Positions 23,421 to 31,693 of a DNA stretch of 64,000 nt are shown here, in pieces. Under the pieces are notes generated by a model. That model was not told the DNA's origin. It ran no database searches and saw nothing but the letters and a program-made list of their open reading frames with translations. The DNA is from Phycicoccus avicenniae (lineage in GTDB: Bacteria; Actinomycetota; Actinomycetes; Actinomycetales; Dermatophilaceae). Made by a program: the position numbers and the translations under genes. The stretch is from positions 1 to 64,000 of the forward strand of contig NZ_JAGSNF010000023.1 of NCBI RefSeq assembly GCF_018139485.1, given 5' to 3'. Position 1 is the stretch's first letter, and each line of letters opens with the position of its first letter.

Positions 23421-24329
23421 GTGCACCTCGACGTCGTCTCGCTCCGGCTCCTCGCCGACGTGGCCCGGCTCGGGAGCATCGGGGCGGCCGGGCGGGCCGC
23501 CGGGATGAGCCAGCAGTCGGCGTCCGAGCGGCTGCGCGCCCTCGAGCGCGACGTCGGAGCCGGCCTGCTCGCCCGCAGCCCCCGCGGCGCGCGGTTGTCC
23601 CCCACGGGCCGGCTCGTCGTCGAGTGGTCCACGGGCCTGCTCGAGGAGGTGACCGCGCTCGAGGGGGCGCTGCAGAGCCTGCGCGAGGACCGCAGCCGCG
23701 AGCTGCGGGTGTGGGCCTCGCTGACGATCGCGGAGACGGTCCTCCCCGGGTTGCTCGTGCGCGCCCGCCGCGAGCTGCCCGGCCGCCTGGCCCTGCACAC
23801 CGCCAACTCCGACGCCGTCGCCGCGGCGGTCCGGGACGGCGGGGCCGACCTCGGGTTCGTCGAGGGCCCGGTCGACCGCGGCGGCCTCTCGGCGCGCGAC
23901 GTCGGCGAGGACGAGCTCGTCGTCGTCGCCTCCCCCGAGGACCCGTGGGCCGGCCGTCGCGCGGCCCTCGGACCGGCCACCCTCGCGGGCCGCCCGCTCA
24001 CCGTCCGGGAGCGGGGCTCGGGCACCCGGCGGGTCTGGGAGCAGGCGCTGCTCGCCGCGGGCACCCCCGGCGCCCCGCCGGAGGTCGAGCTCGACACGAC
24101 GGCGGCCCTGCTCGCCTCGGTGGCCGGGGGCGGTCCTCCCGGCGTCGTGAGCCGCCGCGCCGCCGCGGCCGCCCTCCGGGTCGGGACCCTCGTCGAGGTG
24201 CGGACGACCGGGATCGACACCCGACGGACCTTCACCGCACTGTGGGTCGGCGGGGCGACCCCGCCCGCCGGGCCCGCCCACGACCTCGTCGCCCTCGTCG
24301 CCGCCGCGGGTCACAGCCGGATCCTGTGA
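23421..24329 (+). CDS. LysR family transcriptional regulator
   Basis: A 302-aa LTTR. The N-terminal winged HTH reads SLRLLADVARLGSIGAAGRA and the recognition helix MSQQSASERLRALERDVG. The C-terminal two-lobe effector domain (about 92-300) is complete. It begins with GTG at 23421, with a TAnnnT box 6 nt ahead. It is followed after 55 bp by a TDT-family transporter gene on the same strand, so that transporter is its most likely target. It is divergent from the siderophore operon and shares the 136-bp gap with it, but its effector is unknown. Confidence 0.92.
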   Translation: MHLDVVSLRLLADVARLGSIGAAGRAAGMSQQSASERLRALERDVGAGLLARSPRGARLSPTGRLVVEWSTGLLEEVTALEGALQSLREDRSRELRVWASLTIAETVLPGLLVRARRELPGRLALHTANSDAVAAAVRDGGADLGFVEGPVDRGGLSARDVGEDELVVVASPEDPWAGRRAALGPATLAGRPLTVRERGSGTRRVWEQALLAAGTPGAPPEVELDTTAALLASVAGGGPPGVVSRRAAAAALRVGTLVEVRTTGIDTRRTFTALWVGGATPPAGPAHDLVALVAAAGHSRIL

Positions 24330-24384
24330 CCCGACAGGGCCGGGCCGGCTACCGCGCGGGCGCCCGAGGCCGCACGCTCGAGGG

Positions 24385-25539
24385 GTGAGCCACCCCGTCC
24401 CGACGCTGCCCCCGGCCGGACCGCCCTGGTACCCGGCCGTCATGGGGACCGGCATCCTCGCGACGCTGCTCCAGCTGCACGCCGGGGGCCCGTGGGGGGT
24501 GCTGCACGCGGCCGCCGTCGCGGTGCTGGCGCTCGCCTGGGCGGTCCTCGCGGGGCTCACCGCCGCCTTCGCCGTCCGCGTCGCCGGCGACCCGGGCCTC
24601 CTGCGGCGGACGTGGACCGATCTCGCCGTCCTGCCGTTCTGGGGCACCGTCGCGATGGGCCTGCTCGCCGTCGGCGCCGCGACCCGGACGGTCCTGCCGG
24701 CCGCCGCGCCGGGGACGCTGCCGGCCGCCGTCGTGGTCGACGGCGTGCTGTGGACCGCCGGGACGCTCCTCGGGCTCGGCACCGCCTTCGGCTTCGGTGC
24801 CGTCCTGCTGAGGACCCGCGACCACGCGCCGACCCTCGTCCACGGCCTGCCGATCGTCCCGCCGATGGTCTCGGCCACGACGGGCGCCGGCCTCGTGGCC
24901 GACGTCGGAGCGCCGGCCGGCCGGTTCCTCCTGGTCCTCGTGACGTCGGCCTGCTTCGCCGTCTCGCTCGTCCTCGGGCTCCTCGTCTTCGCGCGGGCCT
25001 ACCACCACCACTGGCGGGTCGCTCCCGTCCCGCTCGCCGCGGCCGCCTCGACCTGGATCCCGCTCGGCATCGTCGGGCAGTCCACGGCCGCCGCCCAGGG
25101 GATCGCCGGAGCCGCGTCGGGCCTGCTCGCGTCGGACGCCGCGGCCACGGCCCGGGACGTCGCCGTCGGCTACGGGCTCGTCGTCCTCGGGCTCGGGGCC
25201 CCGCTCGTGGGCTGGGCGGTCGTCGTCACGGTGCGCGGGTTCGTCGGCCGGATGCCCTTCGGGCCCGGCTGGTGGGCGCTCACGTTCCCGGTCGGCACCC
25301 TCTCCCTCGGTGCGCACGCCCTCGGCGGGGCGACGGGCTCCCCGGTGCTGCTCGTCCTCGGCGGCGTCCTCCTCGCGGTGCTCTGCGGCACGTGGACGCT
25401 GTGCGCGACGGCGTCGCTGCGGGCCCTCGTGCGCGCGGGGACGGGCAACCGGGGTCAGAGCGCCGCCGAGAGCCCCCGCGCCGCCTGGCGCCCGGTGAAG
25501 AGGCAGCCCCCGACGAAGGTGCCCTCGAGCGCCCGGTAG
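24385..25539 (+). CDS. TDT family (TehA/SLAC1/Mae1-like) transporter
   Basis: A 384-aa membrane protein with ten predicted helices. It opens with PPWYPAVMGTGILATLL and has repeated Phe/Trp-containing helices with AYHHHW and GLGAPLVGW segments, as in the tellurite-resistance/dicarboxylate transporter family of anion channels. Expected substrates are C4-dicarboxylates, sulfite or other anions; the LysR neighbour suggests inducible expression. GTG start at 24385 with CACGCT 6 nt before. The hydrophilic C-terminal 28 residues overlap the convergent flavoprotein gene by 85 bp, so the natural end may have been extended by loss of an earlier stop. Confidence 0.87.
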   Translation: MSHPVPTLPPAGPPWYPAVMGTGILATLLQLHAGGPWGVLHAAAVAVLALAWAVLAGLTAAFAVRVAGDPGLLRRTWTDLAVLPFWGTVAMGLLAVGAATRTVLPAAAPGTLPAAVVVDGVLWTAGTLLGLGTAFGFGAVLLRTRDHAPTLVHGLPIVPPMVSATTGAGLVADVGAPAGRFLLVLVTSACFAVSLVLGLLVFARAYHHHWRVAPVPLAAAASTWIPLGIVGQSTAAAQGIAGAASGLLASDAAATARDVAVGYGLVVLGLGAPLVGWAVVVTVRGFVGRMPFGPGWWALTFPVGTLSLGAHALGGATGSPVLLVLGGVLLAVLCGTWTLCATASLRALVRAGTGNRGQSAAESPRAAWRPVKRQPPTKVPSSAR

Positions 25540-27128
25540 CCGTGCACCCCGCCGCCGCCGAACCCGGCGGCCTCCCCCGCCGCGTACAGCCCCGGGACGG
25601 GTGACCCGTCGGCGCCGACGACCCGGCCCGACAGGTCGGTGCACAGCCCGCCGAGGGACTTGCGGGACAGCACCCGCAGCCGGACCGCGACGAGCGGCCC
25701 GTGCGCCGGGTCGAGGATCCGCCCGGGCGGGAAGGCCCGCTTCGTGAGCCGGTCGCCGCGGTAGCCCCGGGCGACCCGGATCGCGGCGACCTGGGCGTCC
25801 TTGGTGAAGGGGTTGTCGACCTGGCGGTCGCGCTCGACGACCTGGCGCTCGAGGTGGGCGGGGTCGAGGGGGAAGTCGGGCTCGAGGTCGTTCATCCGGC
25901 CGACGAGCCCGCCGATCGTGTCCGCCGTCAGCCAGTCCTCCCCGTGGTCGAGGAACGCCTGGACCGGCGGCTGGACGGGGGTCACCGGCCGGCGCAGGAC
26001 GTCGCGGTACCGGCGTCCGGTGAGGTCGGGGTTCTGCTCCGAGCCGGACAGCGCGAACTCCTTGCCCGCCATCGACCGGTTGAGGACGAACCACGAGTGG
26101 TCGGCACCGGTCCGTCGGAGGTGCCCGAGCGTGCCGAGGGTGTCGAAGCCGGGGAGGAACGGGCTCGGCAGGCGGTCGCCGTGGGCGTCGAACCACAGGG
26201 CGCTCGGGCCGGGCAGGATCCGGATCGCGTGCCCCGGCCACACCGGGTCCCAGTTGCGGACACCCTCGACGTAGTGCCACATCCGGTCCCGGTTGACCAC
26301 CCGGGCCCCGGCGTCCTCGGAGATGCCGAGCATGCGGCCGTCGACGTAGGCGGGGACGCCCGTGAGCATCGTGTCCGGTGCGCTGCCGAGCCGCTCCGGC
26401 CAGGCCCGGCGGACCAGGTCGTGGTCCCCGCCGATCCCGCCGGACGCGACGAGCACGGCGGCCGCCCCGAGCTCGAACTCGGCCTCGACCTCACGGCTGC
26501 TCGCCACCCCGCGGGGCGCGGGGTCCGGCACCAGCCGCGACCCCCGCACCCCGGTCACCGCGCCACCGCTCGTCACGAGGGCGTCGACCCGGTGCCGCGG
26601 CCGGTACACGACTCGGCCGGCGGCCATGTGCTCGCGCAGCCGCCGCTCGAAGGGGTCGACGAGGCCGGTCCCCGTGCCCCACGGGATGTGGAAGCGGGGG
26701 ACGGAGTTGCCGTGCCCGCCGCTCGTGCCGTCACCGCGCTCGGCCCACCCGACGACCGGGAAGAAGGAGACCCCCCGCTCGCGCAGCCACGACCGCTTCT
26801 CCCCCGCGGCCCACTCGACGTAGGACCGCGCCCACTCCCGGCCCCAGTGGTCCTCCCCCGGCGCGCCGTCGTCCGCGGTCAGCCGGTCCCAGCCGGCGCT
26901 GCCCTGCCAGTCCTGCCACGCGAGGTCGAGCGAGTCGCGCACCCCGAGCCGGCGCTGCTCCGGGGTGTCGACGAGGAAGAGTCCGCCGAAGGACCACCAC
27001 GCCTGGCCACCGAGGTTCGCCTCGGACTCCTGGTCGAGCAGGACGACCGCCCGCCCCGCCTCGGCGAGCTCGCAGGTGGCGACGAGGCCGGCGAGCCCGG
27101 CCCCCACGACGACGACGTCGGCATCCAT
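25455..27128 (-). CDS. FAD-dependent oxidoreductase, KstD/fumarate-reductase flavoprotein-like
   Basis: A 557-aa flavoprotein. The N-terminal dinucleotide fold has GAGLAG (residues 8-13), then LLDQESEANLGGQAWWSFGG, a conserved stretch of the FAD-binding dehydrogenase (DUF/FixC-like, ketosteroid-dehydrogenase-related) family. Near the C-terminus PGLYAAGEAAGFGGGGVHG closes the FAD site. It would desaturate or reduce a carbonyl-conjugated substrate; the actual substrate is unknown. The ATG at 27128 has TATCGT 6 nt upstream, a leaderless-type arrangement. Single gene, convergent with the TDT transporter. Confidence 0.9.
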   Translation of the reverse strand: MDADVVVVGAGLAGLVATCELAEAGRAVVLLDQESEANLGGQAWWSFGGLFLVDTPEQRRLGVRDSLDLAWQDWQGSAGWDRLTADDGAPGEDHWGREWARSYVEWAAGEKRSWLRERGVSFFPVVGWAERGDGTSGGHGNSVPRFHIPWGTGTGLVDPFERRLREHMAAGRVVYRPRHRVDALVTSGGAVTGVRGSRLVPDPAPRGVASSREVEAEFELGAAAVLVASGGIGGDHDLVRRAWPERLGSAPDTMLTGVPAYVDGRMLGISEDAGARVVNRDRMWHYVEGVRNWDPVWPGHAIRILPGPSALWFDAHGDRLPSPFLPGFDTLGTLGHLRRTGADHSWFVLNRSMAGKEFALSGSEQNPDLTGRRYRDVLRRPVTPVQPPVQAFLDHGEDWLTADTIGGLVGRMNDLEPDFPLDPAHLERQVVERDRQVDNPFTKDAQVAAIRVARGYRGDRLTKRAFPPGRILDPAHGPLVAVRLRVLSRKSLGGLCTDLSGRVVGADGSPVPGLYAAGEAAGFGGGGVHGYRALEGTFVGGCLFTGRQAARGLSAAL

Positions 27129-27134
27129 GGCGCC

Positions 27135-27140
27135 ACGATA
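27135..27140 (-). promoter_or_regulatory. Leaderless-type -10 box (TATCGT)
   Basis: On the minus strand TATCGT ends 6 nt before the ATG of the FAD-dependent oxidoreductase gene at 27128. Confidence 0.55.
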
Positions 27141-27303
27141 GGCACTGCGGCACCGCCCCCGGGAGGGCCGGCGCCGCCGAGTCTTTGGATCACGTAAGGA
27201 TCGCCCGCCCCACGGGGCCCGGCCCTGGCGCCGCGCCGCGCCGCGTCGCCATGCTGCACGGGATCGCCGCAGCGACGCGGCGACGGATCGAAGGAGATCG
27301 GCG

Positions 27304-28587
27304 ATGGCCACGAGCGCGAGCGAGACGACGTCCGACGGGACGGACGCGAGCGAACCGAGGTTCCGGCTCGTCGGACCGGGGCTCATCGTCGCCGCCACGG
27401 GCGTCGGCGCCGCCGACCTCGTCGCGACGATGGTCGCCGGCAGCCGTTACGGCTACGCCCTGCTGTGGGCCGTCGTCCTCGGCTGCGTCATGAAGGTCGT
27501 CCTCGTCGAGGGCGCCGGGCGGTACTCGCTCGCGACCGGGCGCACGATCTTCGAGGGCTGGCAGTCCCTCGGTCGGTGGACCACCTGGTACTTCGGTCCG
27601 TACATCGTGGTCTGGGGGTTCGTCTACGGCGCGGCCGCGATGGCCGGCACCGGGCTCGCCCTCTACAGCCTCTTCCCCGTCATGGGGGTGACGGCCTGGG
27701 GCGTGCTGTCCGCCGTCCTCGGTCTCGCCGTCGTGTGGACCGGCCGCTACGTGCCCTTCGAGCGGGTGCTCAGCGGGCTCGTGCTCCTCATGTTCGTCAC
27801 GATGGTCCTCGCCGCCGCCCTCACCGCGCCCAACCTCGGCGAGATCGTCACCGGCATCGTCCCGCTCCTTCCCGAGGGCTCGACGATCTACGTGCTGAGC
27901 CTCGCCGGCGGCGTCGGCGGCACGATCACCCTCGCGGCCTACGGGTACTGGGTCCGGGAGAAGGGGTGGCGCAGCCCGGCCGCGATGAGGGTCATGCGCC
28001 TCGACAACGCCACCGCGTACGTCGTCACCGGGCTCTTCGTCATCGCCACCCTCGTCGTCGGCGCGGAGCTGCTGTACTCCGCCGGCATCGCCGTCGAGAG
28101 CGGCGACGAGGGCCTCGTCCAGATCGGCGACGTCCTCGCCGAGCGCTACGGGCAGGCCGCCGGCACCGTCTTCGTCGTCGGCTTCTGGGCCGCCGCGATG
28201 AGCTCGCTCGTCGGCGTGTGGAACGGCGTGAGCCTGATGTTCGCCGACTTCGCCGGCGGGGTCCGCGGCCTCGCCCCCGACCACGCCGACCGCCTCGCCG
28301 GGGGTCGTTACTACAAGGCGTACATCCTGTGGCTGACCTTCCCGCCGGTCGTCCTCATGCTCCTCGGCCGGCCGGTCTACCTCATCCTCGCGTACGGCGT
28401 CCTCGGAGCCCTCTTCATGCCGTTCCTCGCCGTGACGCTGCTGTGGATCCTCAACAGCGACCGCGTCCCGCAGCGGTGGCGCAACAAGCCGGTGACCAAC
28501 GTCCTGCTCGGGCTCTGCGCGGTCGCCTTCCTCGTCCTCGGCGCCAACGAGTTCGTCGGTGCCGTCCAGCGCGCCTTCGGCGGCTGA
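27304..28587 (+). CDS. NRAMP-superfamily transporter lacking the canonical metal motifs
   Basis: A 427-aa membrane protein with about eleven helices that aligns with NRAMP carriers from GPGLIVAATG through SRYGYALLW. In helix 1 the metal-ligand motif DPGN is replaced by a GVGAAD sequence, and helix 6 has TLAAYGYW in place of the MPH signature. It therefore belongs to a divergent clade and need not transport Mn or Fe; Mg or a non-metal substrate is possible. GGAG precedes the ATG. A strong terminator hairpin follows at 28598-28634. Confidence 0.88.
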   Translation: MATSASETTSDGTDASEPRFRLVGPGLIVAATGVGAADLVATMVAGSRYGYALLWAVVLGCVMKVVLVEGAGRYSLATGRTIFEGWQSLGRWTTWYFGPYIVVWGFVYGAAAMAGTGLALYSLFPVMGVTAWGVLSAVLGLAVVWTGRYVPFERVLSGLVLLMFVTMVLAAALTAPNLGEIVTGIVPLLPEGSTIYVLSLAGGVGGTITLAAYGYWVREKGWRSPAAMRVMRLDNATAYVVTGLFVIATLVVGAELLYSAGIAVESGDEGLVQIGDVLAERYGQAAGTVFVVGFWAAAMSSLVGVWNGVSLMFADFAGGVRGLAPDHADRLAGGRYYKAYILWLTFPPVVLMLLGRPVYLILAYGVLGALFMPFLAVTLLWILNSDRVPQRWRNKPVTNVLLGLCAVAFLVLGANEFVGAVQRAFGG

Positions 28588-28597
28588 CCCGGACCGG

Positions 28598-28634
28598 GAG
28601 CGGTCGCGCCGTGTGGGCCCCGGCGCGGCCGCTC
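28598..28634 (+). terminator. GC-rich terminator hairpin
   Basis: Arms at 28598-28610 (GAGCGGTCGCGCC) and 28622-28634 pair at 12 of 13 positions around an 11-nt loop, starting 11 nt after the NRAMP-like stop. There is no U-tract, which is normal for high-GC actinobacteria. The hairpin ends 1 nt before the -10 box of the response regulator gene. Confidence 0.75.
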
Positions 28635-28635
28635 C

Positions 28636-28641
28636 TATCCT
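28636..28641 (+). promoter_or_regulatory. Leaderless-type -10 box (TATCCT)
   Basis: TATCCT ends 6 nt before the ATG of the response regulator gene at 28648, directly after the terminator hairpin. Confidence 0.6.
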
Positions 28642-28647
28642 GACCCC

Positions 28648-29316
28648 ATGCGGATCATCGTCGTGGAGGACGACGACGGGGTGGCCGAGGCCCTCGTCGA
28701 CACCCTCACCGACGCCGGCTGGGACTGCCGCCGCTGCGCCCGCGGGGACGACGGGCTGCGCGCGGTCCGCGACGCCGACCTCGTCCTCCTCGACCTCGGC
28801 CTGCCCGACATGGACGGTCTGGACTTCCTGCGCACCCTGCGCCGGGCGAGCGAGGTCCCGGTCCTCGTCCTCACCGCGCGCGACGGTGACGGCGCCCACG
28901 TGCTCGGCCTGCGCGCCGGGGCCGACGACTACCTCGTCAAGCCGGTCCGCGCCCCCGTCCTCGTCGCCCGGGTCCAGGCCCTCGCACGGCGGGCCCGGGT
29001 CGCGGCGCCGACGCCGGGCGCGGCTCCCGGCGTCCTCACCTGGGGCGGACTGCGCCTCGACGTCGCCGCCCGCACCGCCGTGCGCGACGGCACCCCGGTC
29101 GACCTCACGGCCACCGAGCTCGAGGTGCTCCTCTGCGTGGCCGAACGTCCGGGGGAAGCGGTCAGCCGCGAGACGGTCCACCTGCGGGTCTGGGGCGGAC
29201 CGGACCCGGGGCGGTCGCGGTCGCTCGACTTCATCGTCGCCTCGCTGCGCCACAAGCTCGGGCCCGACCTGCCGCTGACGACGGTGCGCGGGTTCGGCTA
29301 CCGCCTGGAGACCTGA
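28648..29316 (+). CDS. OmpR/PhoB-family response regulator
   Basis: A 222-aa regulator. The receiver domain has the acidic cluster EDDD (7-10), phosphoacceptor Asp49 in LVLLDLGLPD, Thr/Ser in VLTAR and Lys in YLVKP. The C-terminal winged helix begins near 125 with the usual LDVAARTAVRDG strand and ends TTVRGFGYRLE. It resembles TctD, the regulator of tricarboxylate uptake. Its stop overlaps the ATG of the histidine kinase (TGATG), and a TAXI-type binding-protein gene follows, making a three-gene sensory unit. Confidence 0.95.
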   Translation: MRIIVVEDDDGVAEALVDTLTDAGWDCRRCARGDDGLRAVRDADLVLLDLGLPDMDGLDFLRTLRRASEVPVLVLTARDGDGAHVLGLRAGADDYLVKPVRAPVLVARVQALARRARVAAPTPGAAPGVLTWGGLRLDVAARTAVRDGTPVDLTATELEVLLCVAERPGEAVSRETVHLRVWGGPDPGRSRSLDFIVASLRHKLGPDLPLTTVRGFGYRLET

Positions 29317-30725
29317 TGGAGCGCCGGGTCCGGCTCGTCGTCGCCGCGCTCCTCGTCCTCGCCGTCGGCAGCCTCGCCCTCCCCCTCGCCCTGGCCCTCG
29401 CCGACCGACGCACCGGCGACCTCGCCCTGGAGCGTCAGCGCCAGCTCACCGCCCTCGCCGAGGTCGCGGCCGGCCCGGCCGCCGCGCCCTCCGCCGCGCG
29501 CTACCACGCGGTGCACGGCGAGCCGGTCCTCGTCGTCGACGGACAGGGACGTCCCACCGGGACCGCCGGCCCCATCGGGACCGACGACCCCGCCGTCGCC
29601 GACGCCGTCCGCCTCGCGCTCGTCGACGACGCCTCCCGGCCGTTGCCGCGGGTGCTGCCCTGGACGAGCGAGGACCCCGTCGCCGCTGCGACGGCCACGG
29701 CGGACGGCGAGGTCGTGGGCGCCGCCGTGACCCGGGTCGACACCTCGTCCGCCGCGCGGTGGGTCGGGCTCGCCTGGGCGGTCATCCTCGCCGGGGCCGC
29801 CGGGCTCGGCGTCCTCGCGCTGCTCCTCACCCGGTGGGTCGCCCGCTGGGCGATGCGCCCGGTCCACGCGCTCGAGGACTCCGCCCGGGCGATGGCGCAC
29901 GGCGACCGCGGGGGCGGGGTGCTCGCGGAGGGTCCGGCCGAGCTGCGCGAGCTCGTCACCGAGTTCAACCGGATGGCCGACGCCGTGCAGCGCTCGCTCG
30001 ACGACCAGCGTCGCCTCGTCGCGGACGCCTCGCACCAGCTGCGTAACCCGCTCGCGGCCCTCCGGCTGCGGGCCGACGCGCTCGGGGGGTCCGTCGCCCC
30101 CTCCGGCGCCCGGACGCACGCCGCGCTCACCCGCGAGCTCGAGCGGCTGGAGAGCCTCCTCGACCGGCTGCTCGCCCTCGCCCGGGCACAGGAGGCGGCG
30201 GCCGCCCGACGCGCGGGCGGGCCCGGCAGGGGCGAGCCCGCCGGTCTCGGGGAGGTCGTCGCCGACCGCATCGAGGCGTGGGAGCCGCTCGGCGCCGCCG
30301 AGGGTGTCGGGCTCGTCGCCGGGCCGGTCGAGGACGTCGCGGTCGAGGCCCCCGGGGACGTCGCCCAGGTGCTCGACGTCCTCCTCGACAACGCCGTCCG
30401 GCACACCGGGACGGGCACGACGGTGACGGTGAGCGGCGGCGACGTCGGGGGGCACGTCGTCCTCACCGTCCGCGACGACGGGCCGGGGGTCCCCGACGGC
30501 GCGTGGGACCGGTTCTGGAGCGGGCCGCGCCGGCCCGGCGCGGTCGGCGGCAGCGGGCTCGGCCTCGCCATCGCCGACGAGGTGCTCCGCGCGCGGGGCG
30601 GCTCGGTCGTGCTGCGGCCAGGTCCGCACGGCGGCACCGAGGCGGTCGCCGACCTCGGCCCGCTCGACCCCCGGCCCGCCCACGGAACGGCCCACGGCAC
30701 GGCCTCCCGCGAGGTCGGCCGGTGA
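29316..30725 (+). CDS. Sensor histidine kinase (TctE-like)
   Basis: A 469-aa kinase. TM1 is at about 7-27, an extracellular domain of about 120 residues follows, TM2 at about 148-170, then HAMP (170-225). The HisKA box DASHQLRNPLAALR carries the phosphorylated His near residue 240. The ATPase domain shows the N box LLDNAVRHT, G1 DDGPGVP and G2 GGSGLGLAI. It would phosphorylate the preceding regulator. The GTGA overlap with the following lipoprotein gene suggests that a loaded TAXI protein is its periplasmic ligand. Confidence 0.95.
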   Translation: MERRVRLVVAALLVLAVGSLALPLALALADRRTGDLALERQRQLTALAEVAAGPAAAPSAARYHAVHGEPVLVVDGQGRPTGTAGPIGTDDPAVADAVRLALVDDASRPLPRVLPWTSEDPVAAATATADGEVVGAAVTRVDTSSAARWVGLAWAVILAGAAGLGVLALLLTRWVARWAMRPVHALEDSARAMAHGDRGGGVLAEGPAELRELVTEFNRMADAVQRSLDDQRRLVADASHQLRNPLAALRLRADALGGSVAPSGARTHAALTRELERLESLLDRLLALARAQEAAAARRAGGPGRGEPAGLGEVVADRIEAWEPLGAAEGVGLVAGPVEDVAVEAPGDVAQVLDVLLDNAVRHTGTGTTVTVSGGDVGGHVVLTVRDDGPGVPDGAWDRFWSGPRRPGAVGGSGLGLAIADEVLRARGGSVVLRPGPHGGTEAVADLGPLDPRPAHGTAHGTASREVGR

Positions 30726-31693
30726 GCGGGCGGGCCACGCCCGGCGCCGGCCGACGCGACGTCCTCCGCGGCCTCGCGGGCGCCGCGGGGGTCGGCACGC
30801 TGGCCGCGCTCACCGGCTGCGCGGACGACCGTCCCCGCCGGCTCGTCGTCGCGGCGGGCGACGAGCGGGGCATCTACATCGCCTTCGCCCGCCTGCTCGC
30901 CGACCGGGTGACGGCGAGCACCGGGATCGCCGTCGAGGTCGCGCGCACCGAGGGCAGCGTCGACAACGTCGAGCGGCTGCGGGCGGGGCGGGCCGACCTC
31001 GGGCTCGCCCTCGCGGACACCCTCGGCGACCCGCCACCGGACGGCGTCACGGCCGTCGCGCGCGTCTACGAGAACTACCTCCAGCTCGTCGTGCGGGCCG
31101 ACGGGCCGGTGCGCCGGCTCGAGGACCTGCGCGGCCGGACCGTCTCGCTCGGGGCCGCGGGGTCCGGCGCGGCCGTCACCGGGGCCTCCCTGCTGCGGTC
31201 CGCCGACCTGCCCGTCGGCGACGGCGCGGAGCGGGTGCGGGTGACGTACGCAGGGCTCGCGACGGCGCTGGACCAGCTGCGCCGCCGGGACGTCGACGCC
31301 GTGCTGTGGTCCGGCGGCATCCCGACCCCGGCCGTCTCGGCCGCCGACGAGGCGACCCCGCTGCGGATGCTCGACCTCGCCGACCACGTCGAGCGGCTCG
31401 CCACCTCGTCCGGCTTCCCCTACGCCCCGCGACGGGTCCCGCCCGTCGGGTACGCCCCCGCCCAGGGGGACGCGGCCCGCACCGTCGGGGTGCCGAACCT
31501 GCTGCTGGCGCGGGCCGGTCTCGCCGACGACCTCGTCGCACCCGTCGTCGACGTCCTCGCCCGGCGGGCCGCCGTGCTCCTGCCCGACTACGTCCGCGGC
31601 CTGCAGTACCTCACGCCCGCGACGATGATCCAGACCTCACCCGTGCCGCTGCACCCCGGGGCGGTCGACGCGTACCGAGCGCTCCACGGCTGA
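30722..31693 (+). CDS. TAXI-family solute-binding lipoprotein
   Basis: A 323-aa secreted binding protein. The N-terminus has a twin-arginine-like RRDVLRG, a hydrophobic stretch and the lipobox LTGC (Cys near 31), so a Tat-exported lipoprotein is likely. The body contains the TAXI hallmarks: a GIYIAFARLLA first helix, VEVARTEGSVDNVERLRAGRADLG and VSLGAAGSGA. TAXI proteins normally serve TRAP permeases, but none is encoded here. Cotranscription with a two-component system, by GTGA overlap with the kinase, suggests a sensing role. The 3' end overlaps the convergent HAD gene by 57 bp. Confidence 0.9.
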   Translation: MSGRATPGAGRRDVLRGLAGAAGVGTLAALTGCADDRPRRLVVAAGDERGIYIAFARLLADRVTASTGIAVEVARTEGSVDNVERLRAGRADLGLALADTLGDPPPDGVTAVARVYENYLQLVVRADGPVRRLEDLRGRTVSLGAAGSGAAVTGASLLRSADLPVGDGAERVRVTYAGLATALDQLRRRDVDAVLWSGGIPTPAVSAADEATPLRMLDLADHVERLATSSGFPYAPRRVPPVGYAPAQGDAARTVGVPNLLLARAGLADDLVAPVVDVLARRAAVLLPDYVRGLQYLTPATMIQTSPVPLHPGAVDAYRALHG

